From the NCBI RefSeq assembly GCF_001640805.2, contig NC_066844.1, positions 16,793,543 to 16,857,542 on the forward strand: a DNA stretch of 64,000 bases. Direction: 5' to 3'. Source of the stretch: Lates calcarifer (taxonomy: Eukaryota; Chordata; Actinopteri; Centropomidae). Positions 25,309-37,300 of this stretch are shown here, piece by piece (the stretch's first letter is position 1; every line of letters starts with the position of its first letter). The notes under the pieces were generated by a model, which was given only the letters and a program-made list of their open reading frames with translations, was not told where the DNA came from and did not search any database. Made by a program: the position numbers and the translations under genes.

Positions 25309-28300
25309 CTTAAAGTCTGAGCGACCTTAAATGAGACGGTAATATCATATCAGACATGTAGTTCATGTAGAATACCCCTAGGAAGACAAGACATGTTTCA
25401 CAACAAGAAGGGGGAAGTGGGATTTATTTCAGAAACTACTGCGTGAATCATCTGCTGAAAAGGAAACGACAGTGCCTCTGTGTGCTGACATGTAATACAG
25501 AGAGAACACAAGTTAAGGATTTACACTGAAAGTAGCCTTCAACTGACAAAGACAACAAAGTCAAATCAGTCTGCAAACATGCAAAACATTTACCTTAGGG
25601 TGAAATCTTAGCGGCAGAATCTCAACTACAGTTTAAAGCATTGGATTTTTGCGCAATCTTTCAACAACAGAAAAAAAAAAAAAAACAATGGTCTGGTTTT
25701 GTACCACACCACAGTACAGGATTCCTCAATGGTGGCCAACAGTGATGGATAGTCTGCCACCTAGTGGTTATAAGAATAGTAACACTTAGAAATCCTGAAC
25801 AGAAGAAAATTCAGAAACTTTATGAAAACTAGTAAGTAGCCTTGAAATTATTGTGAATCAATACCATATGCAGACCTGCTACCAAATGCAGTTGATGCAG
25901 GGAATTGGACAGATGAATTTCAAACTACAAGTCAATTCTTTACACTCTTTGTGAAAAAGAGTGAATTTTTATATGTTTTTTTTTTTTTGACAAAATCAAG
26001 AAGTAAGCATTTTCCATATAACTGATAGGAATCAGTGTCTTGTAGTGCAGAAATGCTGGTTTCCTCTCCTACCTCACAGTTAATTACATTTAATAGCCTT
26101 CAGTCAGCTCACAGAATGTTAATGAGTCTCTTGATTGGATGACTAGAATGAAAACCAGCAGGACCCTGAGTCCCGAGAAGCAGGATAAAAAACCCCAGCT
26201 GTGGAGTGAATTACTAAGAAGTCACATGACACATCAAAAACTTAGTCTAACCCTTCCTGACTATAACGATTTGATTAAACTGCTGCTTTGATTTTCAGTC
26301 TGTAACTCACTTTATCAATCTGGAAGCTGGAAGTTTTATTTAAGGGTGTATGTTGATGGTTTTATGGGGATTTATTCTGGCCTAAATTGCTGTGAAGCCA
26401 CAGTCCAATCAGCCTGAGTACTTAAAAAATGCATTAAAGACATTCACGGTTTGCCTAAACAATTTCCTCTCACTATTTAATCTCCATTATCAACAAATGT
26501 AATATAGCTGAATGCAAAAGTTCACCTTGGAAATCTTACCTCAAATTACTACAGGGAGATCTATCTGGCTTTTTTTTTTGGCCAAGTTTAATATTGCAAC
26601 TGTACCACATCCTATGTACAATTAAGATTTTGTTTGTGTTTGAAAATTAATTTAACCTTCTCAGTTTCAATTCCTGTAGAGTGGTGGTAGTGTGAGTGTG
26701 AGTGTATTTGCAATCTGCACCTGCAGTGGAAAAAAGGTGCTGATTCATGTCAGAAGAGTGAGCTGCCTTGCTGTTTGTCTCATATGCAGAGGCAGACTGT
26801 TCTGGGTGGTTATCAGTAACCATGGGTATTGACTTTGGGATACCTCCTACATCTCTGTAATCAGAACATGCCCCTAACAACCTGTACATGCAAAGAGGAA
26901 GGCTTCAGAGTCCCTGGCCTTGCATAGGGAACACAATGCAGTCTGTTTCCATTGCCACACACTCTCAGGCTGAAACAGAGTAAAGTCTTTACTGAAAAAA
27001 AGATAATCTAGAGGTAGTTTCTGAGGCATCAAGTCAACAAATTATTGAATAATTCATTCATATCCATGTAGTTTATCATTCCAACACACCGACAGTGAGT
27101 GCAGGATTGAGTACATCATAATTCTCAAATACTGCATCACTATAAGTAAGGGACTTTTGTCACCTCCTTAAAAGAATATCCATGGAAAATCTATGTTTTG
27201 AAAAGCTGGTTTTGAAAAATCTGAAGCTTGCTTTGTAGGGGGGAGAAAGTCAGAGTATTCCTTCAACAGCACAATCTGTGATTTATATGTAAACAGCATG
27301 GGTCACCTCGCCATTATATCTTCACACACACATACAACACAAGACTGAAAATTGCTAACAATCACTAGCTCTCTGTTAATACAGAAACTAACACTAGACA
27401 TTGGCTAAATCTGAGCTATTAGTGCAGTCTGATGCTGTTGCAGGTTGGTTACAAGTAATGATCACAAACTCTAAGGTAAAATGACCAAAATTAAATATTT
27501 CCATCTATAACTCCTAATAAATAATAAATTCTTCAACACATGAACATACTAGGGCTGCGTGATGTGGTTGAAGTCTTCATGATGATTTGCTCAAGGTTAA
27601 TTTCTGATATTGTTATAGATCATGACATGTATATAAAATCACATAGACAGTAAAATAATCAAACTGCAAAGCAGTTTCACTGCTTTCCAGCTGTGCATCA
27701 CAAGAGATCAAACTCATGTCGCATAATCATTAATTTGGACAGTTGAAACTGGTAAAATGATAAGTTAATTTTATGATTATATGACACAGTTTTATTCCAG
27801 TGAATGTCTATAAATTCTGATATGAAGCTCCCTACAATATCATCTGTGCATCAGTTTTATACTATTGCAAATATGACACATCAGGCACTAGATGACTGTA
27901 GGTACTGATTATGATGATCAACATTTTCCTCAGATATTGACATGATTAGTCAAGGGAATGTAACAGATGATGCTATTTATATCACTTTATTACTGTATTT
28001 GTTAGATCAGATTAGATTAGATTACATTATTTCAAGTATTGAGACAACAAAATGCAGTTTAGCATTTAAAAAGTGCAAAAAGTCAAGAAAAAGCAATCAA
28101 GATTCACCAATTTTATCATTACAATGCAGTCATATTGACAGTTACCATTATGTTCCACCACTTAACACAAAAATTGTTTAAAAATGTTGGAAATAATACA
28201 ACCAGTTACCTGCAAGAGCTGTCCATTGTAACAGACCACTAAGTTTAAAAAAATATACACACGTCATACTTGTAGAAGAAAGTAATAGTAAGTGAATTTT

Positions 28301-28437
28301 TAACAGCCTAGAAATTTGTATGGTATGATATTAGCAGACCATGGCCCTGAGAATAAAATTAAAAATGAATGTTAAAAACCTCTGTTTCCACATTTATTTT
28401 CAGACTAAGAGAGAAGTATTGCTGTGGGCGCACTTAC

Positions 28438-28484
28438 CCACACGCAGGCTGAGTCTCCAGTGCTCACAGGAAGACTACTGACCT
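28438..28484 (-). other. Possible non-coding 5' exon of slc2a9 (weak)
   Basis: On the minus strand CCTGCGTGTGG is followed by a strong donor GTAAGTGCG. The likely acceptor just before the start codon at about 25328 (CTCATTTAAG) would pair with it. Only the donor side is defined; the upstream limit is a guess. Several other donor-like GTAAG sites exist in the interval, so this is tentative. Confidence 0.2.
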
Positions 28485-28823
28485 AACATTACCTAGACAT
28501 AAATGTAATTATTACACTGACAAATGATTAACTTTCATGAGTCCCTCCCTACCCATCTCTCTTTCTTATGTCATCATGCCGATCTGATGTTAGCTACGCT
28601 GTGCGGAGCAGAAGAATTAACCACGCAGGTGGATAGCACTGCTCCACTGAGAAAAAACAAGGCAACACAGAGGCACCTGAGCAGACTGCTGACTAACCAT
28701 AATCACCTTTTTATTAAACACAACCGGCTACACTAATGAGGACATTATGGCAGCAATAAATCACATTAAATTAATTTGCAAAAATGTACTTGTCCTCACA
28801 GACCACAGAGGTGGTTGTAATGT

Positions 28824-28843
28824 AAAAAAAAAAAAAAAAAAAA
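28824..28843. repeat. A-run (20 nt)
   Basis: Uninterrupted A tract; possible retroposon tail but no clear body upstream. Confidence 0.75.
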
Positions 28844-30779
28844 GGAGGGTAAATTTAGAACCTGTGGTCACAGACTCCACCTTTATGACCCCCATACAAC
28901 CCATATGATATTAGAAATTAACTTAACGCCCCCCTCATCTTGCTGCAGTGATGCAGAGGTGTACTCTGGAAGCTTGTGGCATCACTACTGAGCATGGTTA
29001 CAGGGGCAATAGAGCATACCTCCCAACCACACTCCTTTTCACCCAGGAGGTGACACAGGTATGAAACTGTCAACCAGAGAGGGCAGTTAAACATTTTGTT
29101 TCAGGCTAAGGCCCTGCAACTTCTATGCTCACAGATCAGTTGTTGTAAGCGTGGAGCTGACTGACAACTGCAATAAAGTTTATTCAAACAAGACAATCAC
29201 GTCCTCAGTAGTGCTGACAAAAGGAGAGAAAGAAGAGCATAACAAATGGCTGGAAGATGCAGACAATATGGTACAACATAGTTAATTTGAAAAGATGAAA
29301 AGGGTAAAATGTATCTCTTCTCATGAACACTGAAGCTCTGTTAGTGTTGCAAAAACTTGATGATGAAATTCAAATTCTTGCAGCCAAAACAGAAGGCCTA
29401 CATGACAAAATCAATAAAGCATCAATTTACTTCCAACAAGGGTTAGAGTAAAACAAAGTTAAAAGTTATGATAAAGAAATCCTGCTATTTACCTTGAATA
29501 GGGTATTTGAAATTCATCATGTCACAGAGGAGTTGCAATTGTCAAGCTTTAAATCACTAATATACAGATTCAATGTTGGTAGAAAATGTATTTTTCTACC
29601 AGCTTTTTAAAAACAATCAAGAGTGCCCATCCAGCTTATCCATGCGTCACTGTCCTGCTGCATTTCTTGACCCTGTGTAACCCTGAGCAACATACCCCTT
29701 CATCAATGCAACTGGTCAAAGTCCGGGAAGATGTCCCCACATCAGATGGTCTTCAGATCAGACACACCAGAACACATATCTTGTCTACCAGCTGTCGAGG
29801 TAACATGCATACCCAGCTGAAGTTATCCCACAGAAACATATTGGATGCTAATTTCCTCTCAAATGGAGCGACAGCACCATTCTAGACTAAGAAGAACATC
29901 TTACTGCAACTGGTGGAGCTATTGCGGACACACTTCAGCTTGTTACATAAAAGCAGCACAAGAGCTTGTCTTCTGTTCCCCCCCCCCGCCCCACAAAAAA
30001 AAGGAATCCTCTCCTCAGGCAACGTTTTCTCTGATCAATGGCTGCTTTATTCTCCCTTGGCTCAACATTAATTATTGTTGAAACTACTCCCTGGCAGTTA
30101 TCTATATTACTAACATGTGAGCCACATTTCTGCCATGTGAAAACTCCATAAAAGAGCATATAGAATGTCATGAACACAGGCCTAAAACCACGTGACTGGA
30201 GAATTGCGCAACTCTGAGTGTGTGTGGTTAGCTATTGTGAACTGCGCTAAGGAAATATTTGTGTCAGGACAGAGCTGCCATGGGAGGAAGATATGGCAGA
30301 GTAATTTAACTCAGGCTTGTAAACTGAACACCCCCTTTGGGACATCTTTTCTCGGCCCTGGAGTCTAGGTAACAGAAGTATTAGGTTTCCCAGGCTGTGG
30401 ATGGACTTCTCAGTGGGAAAAGAATCCACGGGTAGGGTTTGTCCAAAAAGAAAAGTTTTCTTATATTCCCATTTCAATTTCAACCATATATTTTGACCAT
30501 GTTTGTGCAATTTATCATCATGTGTGCTATAATTGTATACAGCACAAATCCTGCACTATTCATGTCTACAAAATAGTCTACTCCAGACCTGATTATGTCA
30601 GTTACAGCTATGGTATACTACGCCTCTTTGTTCAAACGTGCACAGCCACAGACTAAATACAAAATTATCTACATTGTGCAGCATTGCATATGCACAGACT
30701 GTCTGTCATACCATATCATACAACAATGGATTACAGAAGAAGCCTATGTATGAAGTCACAGAGCTCAGTTAAAAGACCC

Positions 30780-30940
30780 CTACAAAGAGATGCAATACAA
30801 TCCCAGTGAGATGCAAAATGACCACAAAGAGACAAAAAACACCTTCAAAGAGCAAAACAAACACCACTAAGGTGCACAAAGTGACCATAAAGACACAGCA
30901 TCGTTTGTAGTCATTCTGTGTCTCTTGGAGGGACTGCATG
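30780..30940. repeat. Decayed tandem/inverted CACAAAGAGAC-type repeat
   Basis: Left part reads as degenerate copies of AAATGACCACAAAGAGACA with a period of about 20-30 bp. The right part (30908-30930, GTAGTCATTCTGTGTCTCTT) carries the same phrase in reverse orientation. Arrays of this phrase are common in fish genomes as I recall. Confidence 0.5.
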
Positions 30941-32055
30941 GTCAGTAAAACTCATGCCAGCAGCTGTGTTAAACATTGACTTTCCCCACTCTGTCGGTGG
31001 CTCTGTGTCACCTAGTTGCCACAGAGAACTATTTGTACAACTGTGTCTCTCTACAAATGTGTTGTTGTGAATGGATGGAAAAATTAAAAGTTCTTAAATA
31101 TGTTCTTTTCCAGAGAAAGAAAGCTCACCAACCTCTCTCAGGACTCTCGCTGTCTGGATCACAATCAGGATTTTTCTGTGGACTCCACAACCAAACTAAC
31201 TGCAGGCACGTAATTAAAAAAGATACCATTATCACATGAGAACTGGCTGGCTAATTTGATTTACTGAAGCTGGACATGAACCAAAAGTGGTTGGAGCCAC
31301 AGTATATAGTGCTGCTGAGAGAGACCACCTTCTTTTGTTATCTGTCAATCATTCACAGTATGCATTCTGTCTCATAAAGTTATACAGTAAACTTCAGTTG
31401 GTGGGAAAAAAGATGTTAAATGATGTACCAAGCTTTGTTGCCCATTGAACTTTGGTATTTTTTCTTTTTCTTACTTTTACAGCAACAAAGTATCATGCTA
31501 GGTAATTACACATGAGGTTCTTACCTCAGTGTAGTTGCATACAACCTAATATCAAGGAAAATGCCAGTTCTACCCATACAAACCATTTACATTTCAGACC
31601 TACATGGAAGTTGATGTTCCACTTACCTTTTTATCTTCCCTGACAGATTGCTTTATGAAACCTGCTCAAGCTATTCGTCCTCCTAACACAGACAATAGTA
31701 TGTTTCAGTCAAATTGGTCAATTTTTTACTGCATCTTCTGATGGAGGCAATTTAGCTCAAGTTGTTATATATGCTGTGCAGTTAGCCAATAGGCAGACCA
31801 TTGTTTGATTCACTAACCTGTGGTGCTAGAGGGGGAAGAAAGAGTCATCTGGTAACCTATCAGCTTTCTATACTGTCATAGCAAACTGTGAATAAACACT
31901 GAGAGAGAAATATGACCGTTCTGATTATTTTTTCATTTGGCTATTTTTCAGATATTTCATCCACCCACCTCGGTCCCAGAGCAGCAGGATTGGAAAGAAA
32001 GTGGATTTGAGAAAACACTCTTTTTCTACTTCTGACTGAAAATAAGCCTGAGACA

Positions 32056-32309
32056 CACCGATCAGCCATAGCCTCAGCCCGCCTGCCTAATATTCAGTAA
32101 GTCCAATTTAGCTGCCAAAACAGCCCTGACCTGTTGAGGCATGGTCTCTGCGAGACCTCTGAAGGTATGCTGTGGTATCTGGCACCAAGCTGTCAGTAGC
32201 AGATCCTTTAAGTCCTGTAATTTGCAAGGTGGGGCCTCCATCAGTCTTACCAGCACACCCCACAGATGCCCAGTCCTATCAGCGGTCATAATGTTATGGC
32301 TCAGTGGTG
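32056..32309 (-). mobile_element. Tc1/mariner-like remnant with terminal repeats
   Basis: Ends CACCGATCAGCCATA (left) and CACCACTGAGCCATAACATT (reverse complement of right) are imperfect inverted repeats. TA flanks the right end and CA, a one-base decay of TA, the left. Between them, minus strand, is the C-terminus of a Tc1-type transposase: HLWGVLVRLMEAPP, then DLKDLLLTAWCQIPQ and FRGLAETMPQQVRAVLAAK, matching the family signature HLWD...W..IPQ...LV.SMPRR..AV..A.GG. The catalytic DDE core is missing and the coding end is fused directly to the opposite terminus: a deletion derivative of 254 bp. Confidence 0.75.
32074..32289 (-). pseudogene. C-terminal Tc1-like transposase fragment
   Basis: Seventy-one codons open from an accidental ATG. 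Contains the C-terminal alpha-helical segment typical of Tc1-like transposases (WCQIPQHTFRGLAETMP). Lacks the N-terminal DNA-binding helix-turn-helix and the DDE residues. Confidence 0.75.
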
Positions 32310-33059
32310 TATGTCAGATAGCTTTCCTGTATTTTCTCTGGGAGTATCCTGCCATCTTGCCTAGATAAAGGTATCTTAAGATAATGGTGAGGTGTTTTAA
32401 TAGAAGCCATAACTAAGTACTGATTTACTTGATGGATGCTGTAAAATTAAGGTTGTAACTAAATTAAAGAATGGCAGATAAACATTTATAATATTTGAAC
32501 TTAAAGCTAACAAGTGATAGGTAGGCCTAATATAAGGTGAACTAACCGGCACAGCAGAAACATTTAGTGTTACCTTAACTGTCTGTCTTCTCAGAGAAGG
32601 ACATTAAATACACAGTTGTGGTCTGACTAGTGAGTAAGATCTACATAGAGTTTGGCTTTAGCTTTTTAGCATTTACTAAAATGTGCTTAATAATTATGTG
32701 ATGATTCCAAGTTACAGAATTGGAATTTTTCACAGGAGACAAAAAGTAGTTACTTGTCTTAAAATCACATTTGAAATGAAAGTATAGCAGTTATTCATAA
32801 TATCAACAGCTTTCACTGGATTAAACATTAACCTGGTCAAAGTTATACCTGTTAATTATCTGTTTCCTCTTGAACAGGTATAATCATGTGAAGGCCACAC
32901 CTGTAGCACCACAGCCACAATAGGAGTCGGTTAAGTTTCTTAGATTTTGACATTTGATACCGATAACACACACTACCACTGCAAATAACAAATTTCTCTT
33001 ATAGCATTTAAAAATAGTACAGCACAAGACCCTTAAAGTAATTATATGAGCACCATTTT

Positions 33060-34219
33060 AAAGATACTTTTCATTTCTGCTTTATTAAACTTTACAATAA
33101 AAGGAGACAGAAAAGATGGAGACATTGAAGTGACAATGTCCAACGTTCAATCACTATTACATAACGGCCAACTTACTCACTGATTCACAGGGAAATCCTG
33201 GGAGATACGCCTTTTAACAAGGCTTTTTCATTTGATCCTCTCACTCTTTGCACCCAACTACAGGAGGCCCCTACTGGTCAACACCCAGAGTTCACTGTGT
33301 TACTGAATACCATGAAGTTGTGATGACAATCTGCACATGAAAGTGTTTGACAAGTAGAATAAGTGCAAATCTGCATGAAACAGAAAATGCATAAAAAGTG
33401 TTTTATTATTATTATCATCATTATTAATGAGTCACTTCCACTTTGGAAGCAGATGCATAAAGATATGGAAAAAAAATGTGAGACAAGCATAGTGGGCCCA
33501 AACAAAAACACAGCAACAACACAGGACCTTCAACTGAACAGACAGCATCTTGATTGTATACATACTTTGTTCTTTCAGTCCCTATTATTGCTCCACAGTC
33601 CAACAAGAAGAGTAATGAGTCACAAAAAAAGAATGAAACTTAGGACAAAGCAAAAAGCAACAACACCCACCCCCTTTAAAACCATGAAAATAACAAGTGA
33701 CAGGCAACTGCAGTTAGGACCAGTTACTTCTCTTTTCAGGAATGTAACCAAAAGGTTTCATTTCTTTTAAACGCTTTTTTTTTTTTTTTTTTTTTTTTGT
33801 CAAAAAGACAAGTCACTTTTGGTTCATCCGTTTAGTTAGGATGCATTGAGCCCAACCACAGACAAGGATTTCAGTTTAAACTGAGTGAAGGCTATTACCT
33901 ATGGAATGTTGAGCTTACATATAATTTTCTGGGTCCATAACGCTTAAAGAGATGTAAAAGCACTCATGGTTACATTGTATATTTCATCTCAGTGTAGGGT
34001 TACTTGCATCAGAGATACATTATCTTGGATAACTTTAATGGAAGTCTTTTCCCTATCCATAACCATTTACAATTCAGATGTTTACAGACAGCATAGAACA
34101 CCGTTGAGATAGTGAAAATACAGTTAAAAAAAAAAAGAAGAGAAGGAAAAAAAAAAATGATTGAATTCTACAGTAGTCCTCCTTGTCCCTGGAGATGTGG
34201 ATGTTTGTCTGCTTGCAGC
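33060..34219 (-). other. wdr1: Probable wdr1 3' untranslated region
   Basis: Follows the stop codon. Minus-strand AATAAA signals lie at 33402-33407 (in an ATT microsatellite, about 0.8 kb of UTR) and 33081-33086 (about 1.1 kb). A T-run of about 20 nt lies at 33778-33798. Which signal is used cannot be decided here. Confidence 0.5.
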
Positions 34220-34326
34220 TCAGTATGTAATAGTCCACTGCTTGATGCTGGCATCGTGGGAGGCAGTGACTAGAGTGTGTTCATCTATCCAGGCCAGACC
34301 GCTAACATGGTGCAACCGGTGAGAGT
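34220..34326 (-). CDS. wdr1: wdr1 coding exon 15 with stop
   Basis: 107 bp including TGA, acceptor [28 protein letters not shown] and QWTITY, the conserved C-terminus. This part was assembled by hand because the piece is short. Confidence 0.96.
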
Positions 34327-37300
34327 CTGCAGACATCAAAGCATTAAATAACCAGTTACAAAGTTGTCTTAACACAAAGAATAATCGAAACACTAAGTAA
34401 AGTATATGACATTCGTAGCCAAGACATTTACATTCTGTAATTACCTCTCCATTTACTAATATTCACCATTAGAATCAGCCACTCCTGTGCTGGACTCAAA
34501 CTGCCTTCACATGTATAGAATAATACTTTATTGATCCTTGACAGGAAATTACTTAATGAAGGTATTAAGAGGAATGTTATTTTACTGATATCAGCTGACT
34601 GTATGCAACCTTTACTGCCCAGCCACAGGAAATGCAGTGCATTTGTCACTGAAATGAACTCACATGGTGCACAGCATGAAATCAAATTTCCATTTTAATT
34701 ATTTTTGACTGACTCCATAAAAAAAAAAAAAAAAACAAAACAAAAAAAAACAATGTGAGTTTGTTATTCTGCTCTGTACAGACATACACCAGCTGCTCTT
34801 CTGTCATAGCACTGTCAAAGCAGCTGTTCAGCTAAGTGATTACTGTGGTGTTAAACCACACTAGCTGTTAACACCAGCAACCCCAGGTGTTGTCATTTAA
34901 ACCAGGACTATCTCAAGGAGTAGAACTTTAACCCCTGTTACAAGCACTAAATGTAGGACTTAACTCAACTCAAAACGTCCTGTTAGCTTTGTTTTAGTAT
35001 GGTCGGACACTGTCGAGCAATAGTGAATGTACACGTGCGCTTGTATGGCTTACCTGGGAGCTTGATCCTCTGGTCTGCATCAGCAACCGTCCAGATGTAC
35101 ACCATCATGTCCATCCCACCAGTTGCAAAGTGCTCATTATCAGGTGACCAGGCCAAGGTCACTGGCTTGGCATGGTGTCCATAAAACTCCTGTTTGACCT
35201 GAGGAAAGGAAAAGAGATATAATGATTCCATTTTACACTACACATGTGGATACTGAATTTTAAATAGTCCACTTATGCAGGATGGACAAATGTTTACCGA
35301 GTGGCCGTCTGCCACACTATAGACTGTGGCAACTTTCTTTTCGTCAATTGCAGCCAGATAGGCTCCATCATTGGAGTAGGCCATGTCTGTGATTGGCCCT
35401 TTAGCCTCGATTGTTTTACCCTCGTCCTTCAGAGTGGTGCCCTGAATGGCGTACAAACGGATTTTCCCATCCTGAGGAGACAAAAAAAAAGGGAACGAAT
35501 GAATCTCAAATCTAATGTCACAGAGTGTGCGGTACAGTTTCCTGTGATGATTACTTAAATAGGTCATTATTACATACCAGGTCATACTGGTATTTTTCCC
35601 CACTCAACTCAAAAAGCATTTTCATGCTTATGTTTGGCAAGATAATGTGTGTTCCACTTACTGTTCCCCCCACGGCAGCAGTGGTGCCACCAGGGTGGAT
35701 GACTCCCACCTCTGCTTCATAGTCGAGATTGTCCAATGTGAAGACTTTCTTCTTATCCTTCAGCAAGACAATCTAGGAAAAGCAAGAGATGAGGGATGAT
35801 GCCATCCAAAAGAGACACAATATTTGCAGAGATCTGACTTGTAGATGATTCCTGGTGAGGTTAAGCAATGATGATGAAGACATTACCTGCCCAATGCAAA
35901 CAGCCAGTGACAGCCCTCCTGTTGCTGCTGACACACTTTTGGGCTGGAAATCCATCTTCACCAGATCAGAAGCACTGAAAACCCCCAGGCATGGTTATTT
36001 ACATGATAATTAAGCTTTTAGCAACATTGAGACGTGGACTATTTTTTTTTATTCTGAAAGCTGATATTTACGTAAAGGAAAATAAGCGACCTTGCATGAC
36101 AGGACATCGAAAAACTTACATTGACGCTTATTCTAATCATATAGCTGGGACTTTTTGTGAAGTCATTTTTATAACCATTTTTAATTACCATTTCCCATCC
36201 ATGTTATTATACTGAAACAGTCACTTTGATGCAGTGTTTGTAGAATGACTATAAAACACAGACAATATCAAGGAAAACTGTGGCTGATTTTGTGCAAGAC
36301 AGCGTCAAGTGTAGGCACAACTACCTGTCATCAACTGTCAAAACAAAGCTCTACTTCCACACTTTACCCAGACTGATTTACATTATCATTAGTTCATCTC
36401 ATAGTTGTTATCTGTAGCAGCAAGATATTATGAACCTCACCTGTACTCCTTCTTGTTGATGTTGGTGTAGCGCAGTGTATCATCCATGCTGCATGTCACC
36501 AGCTCGTTGGCTTCATCAACCACCATCTTGCTCACCTGGTTGCTGTGGCCCTTCCCGGAGAAGCAGTCGTTCTCCCCAGTTTCCGCATCCCAGTAATGTG
36601 AAGTAAACGTAAAGGAGACAACTAATGGAATGGAGTGGAGCTGGTTAGTCATCACTACGGGAGAGCATTGGGCTTCAGCTCAGTGTTATTGTCTGTGCCA
36701 CAGGGTCATCCCCACCTAGTATCCATCTGATAAATAAGCTATTTTAAACTCTTAAAAATGCAGATTGCCCCACAAATACTTATTTCCATCATAAGAGGTG
36801 ATACTGATAGTTAAGTCATTTCTTAAAATACCATCCCAGTCTACTTCCATGTTCAGTCTCCACTTAAAGAAAGCTCGTTATAACCAAACTGCTTGAACAA
36901 TATTAGACCAATTTCAGAGAGTTCAGAGAATTCTGTTGGACCATGAGACTTTCCATTTCACAGAAAGTGCTTCAGTCAATATTAAATGGCCTGAGTTTAG
37001 CTGCCAACAATGGCAAACCCTTGGTGCTGCCATGTGCCATTGTGATTATTTAATTCTGCTTCAAGAATCTCCATCAGCAACACATTCATGGTGAAACTGT
37101 GTATAGAAATAGATTAAAAAAGCCATTTTTGAACATTTTTTTGTGCAAGCAATTTATACAAAACGGTCCCCTCCAACAAGCAAATAGCTAGTATATTATG
37201 TGGTTGCCATGGCAAAGCATGCAGATACAGTCTTCAACTGTATGAAAACAAGAGCATCTTTCATGCAGCAAAACTTAGCTACAGCTGCCAGGATCTTCCA

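Larger units (their letters stand above)
25309..33060. other. Interval between slc2a9 start and wdr1 3' end
   Basis: About 7.8 kb without a recognisable coding gene. It should hold the slc2a9 promoter and any non-coding 5' exon (one weak candidate ends at 28438). Contents include a CTCF-like motif on the minus strand at 25757-25768, a possible hAT-like end at 27551 (GGGCTGCGTGATG), an A-run at 28824-28843, a 42-codon coiled-coil-like reading frame at 29323-29451, a decayed CACAAAGAGAC-type repeat at about 30780-30940 and a Tc1 remnant at 32056-32309. Confidence 0.6.

Noticed and set aside
27551..27700. GGGCTGCGTGATG as the end of a second hAT-type element
   Set aside because: Resembles a common hAT terminus but no matching inverted end or target duplication was found nearby.
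33363..33770. 135-codon plus-strand frame
   Set aside because: Antisense to the wdr1 3' UTR, includes an Ile run from an ATT microsatellite; no recognisable domain.
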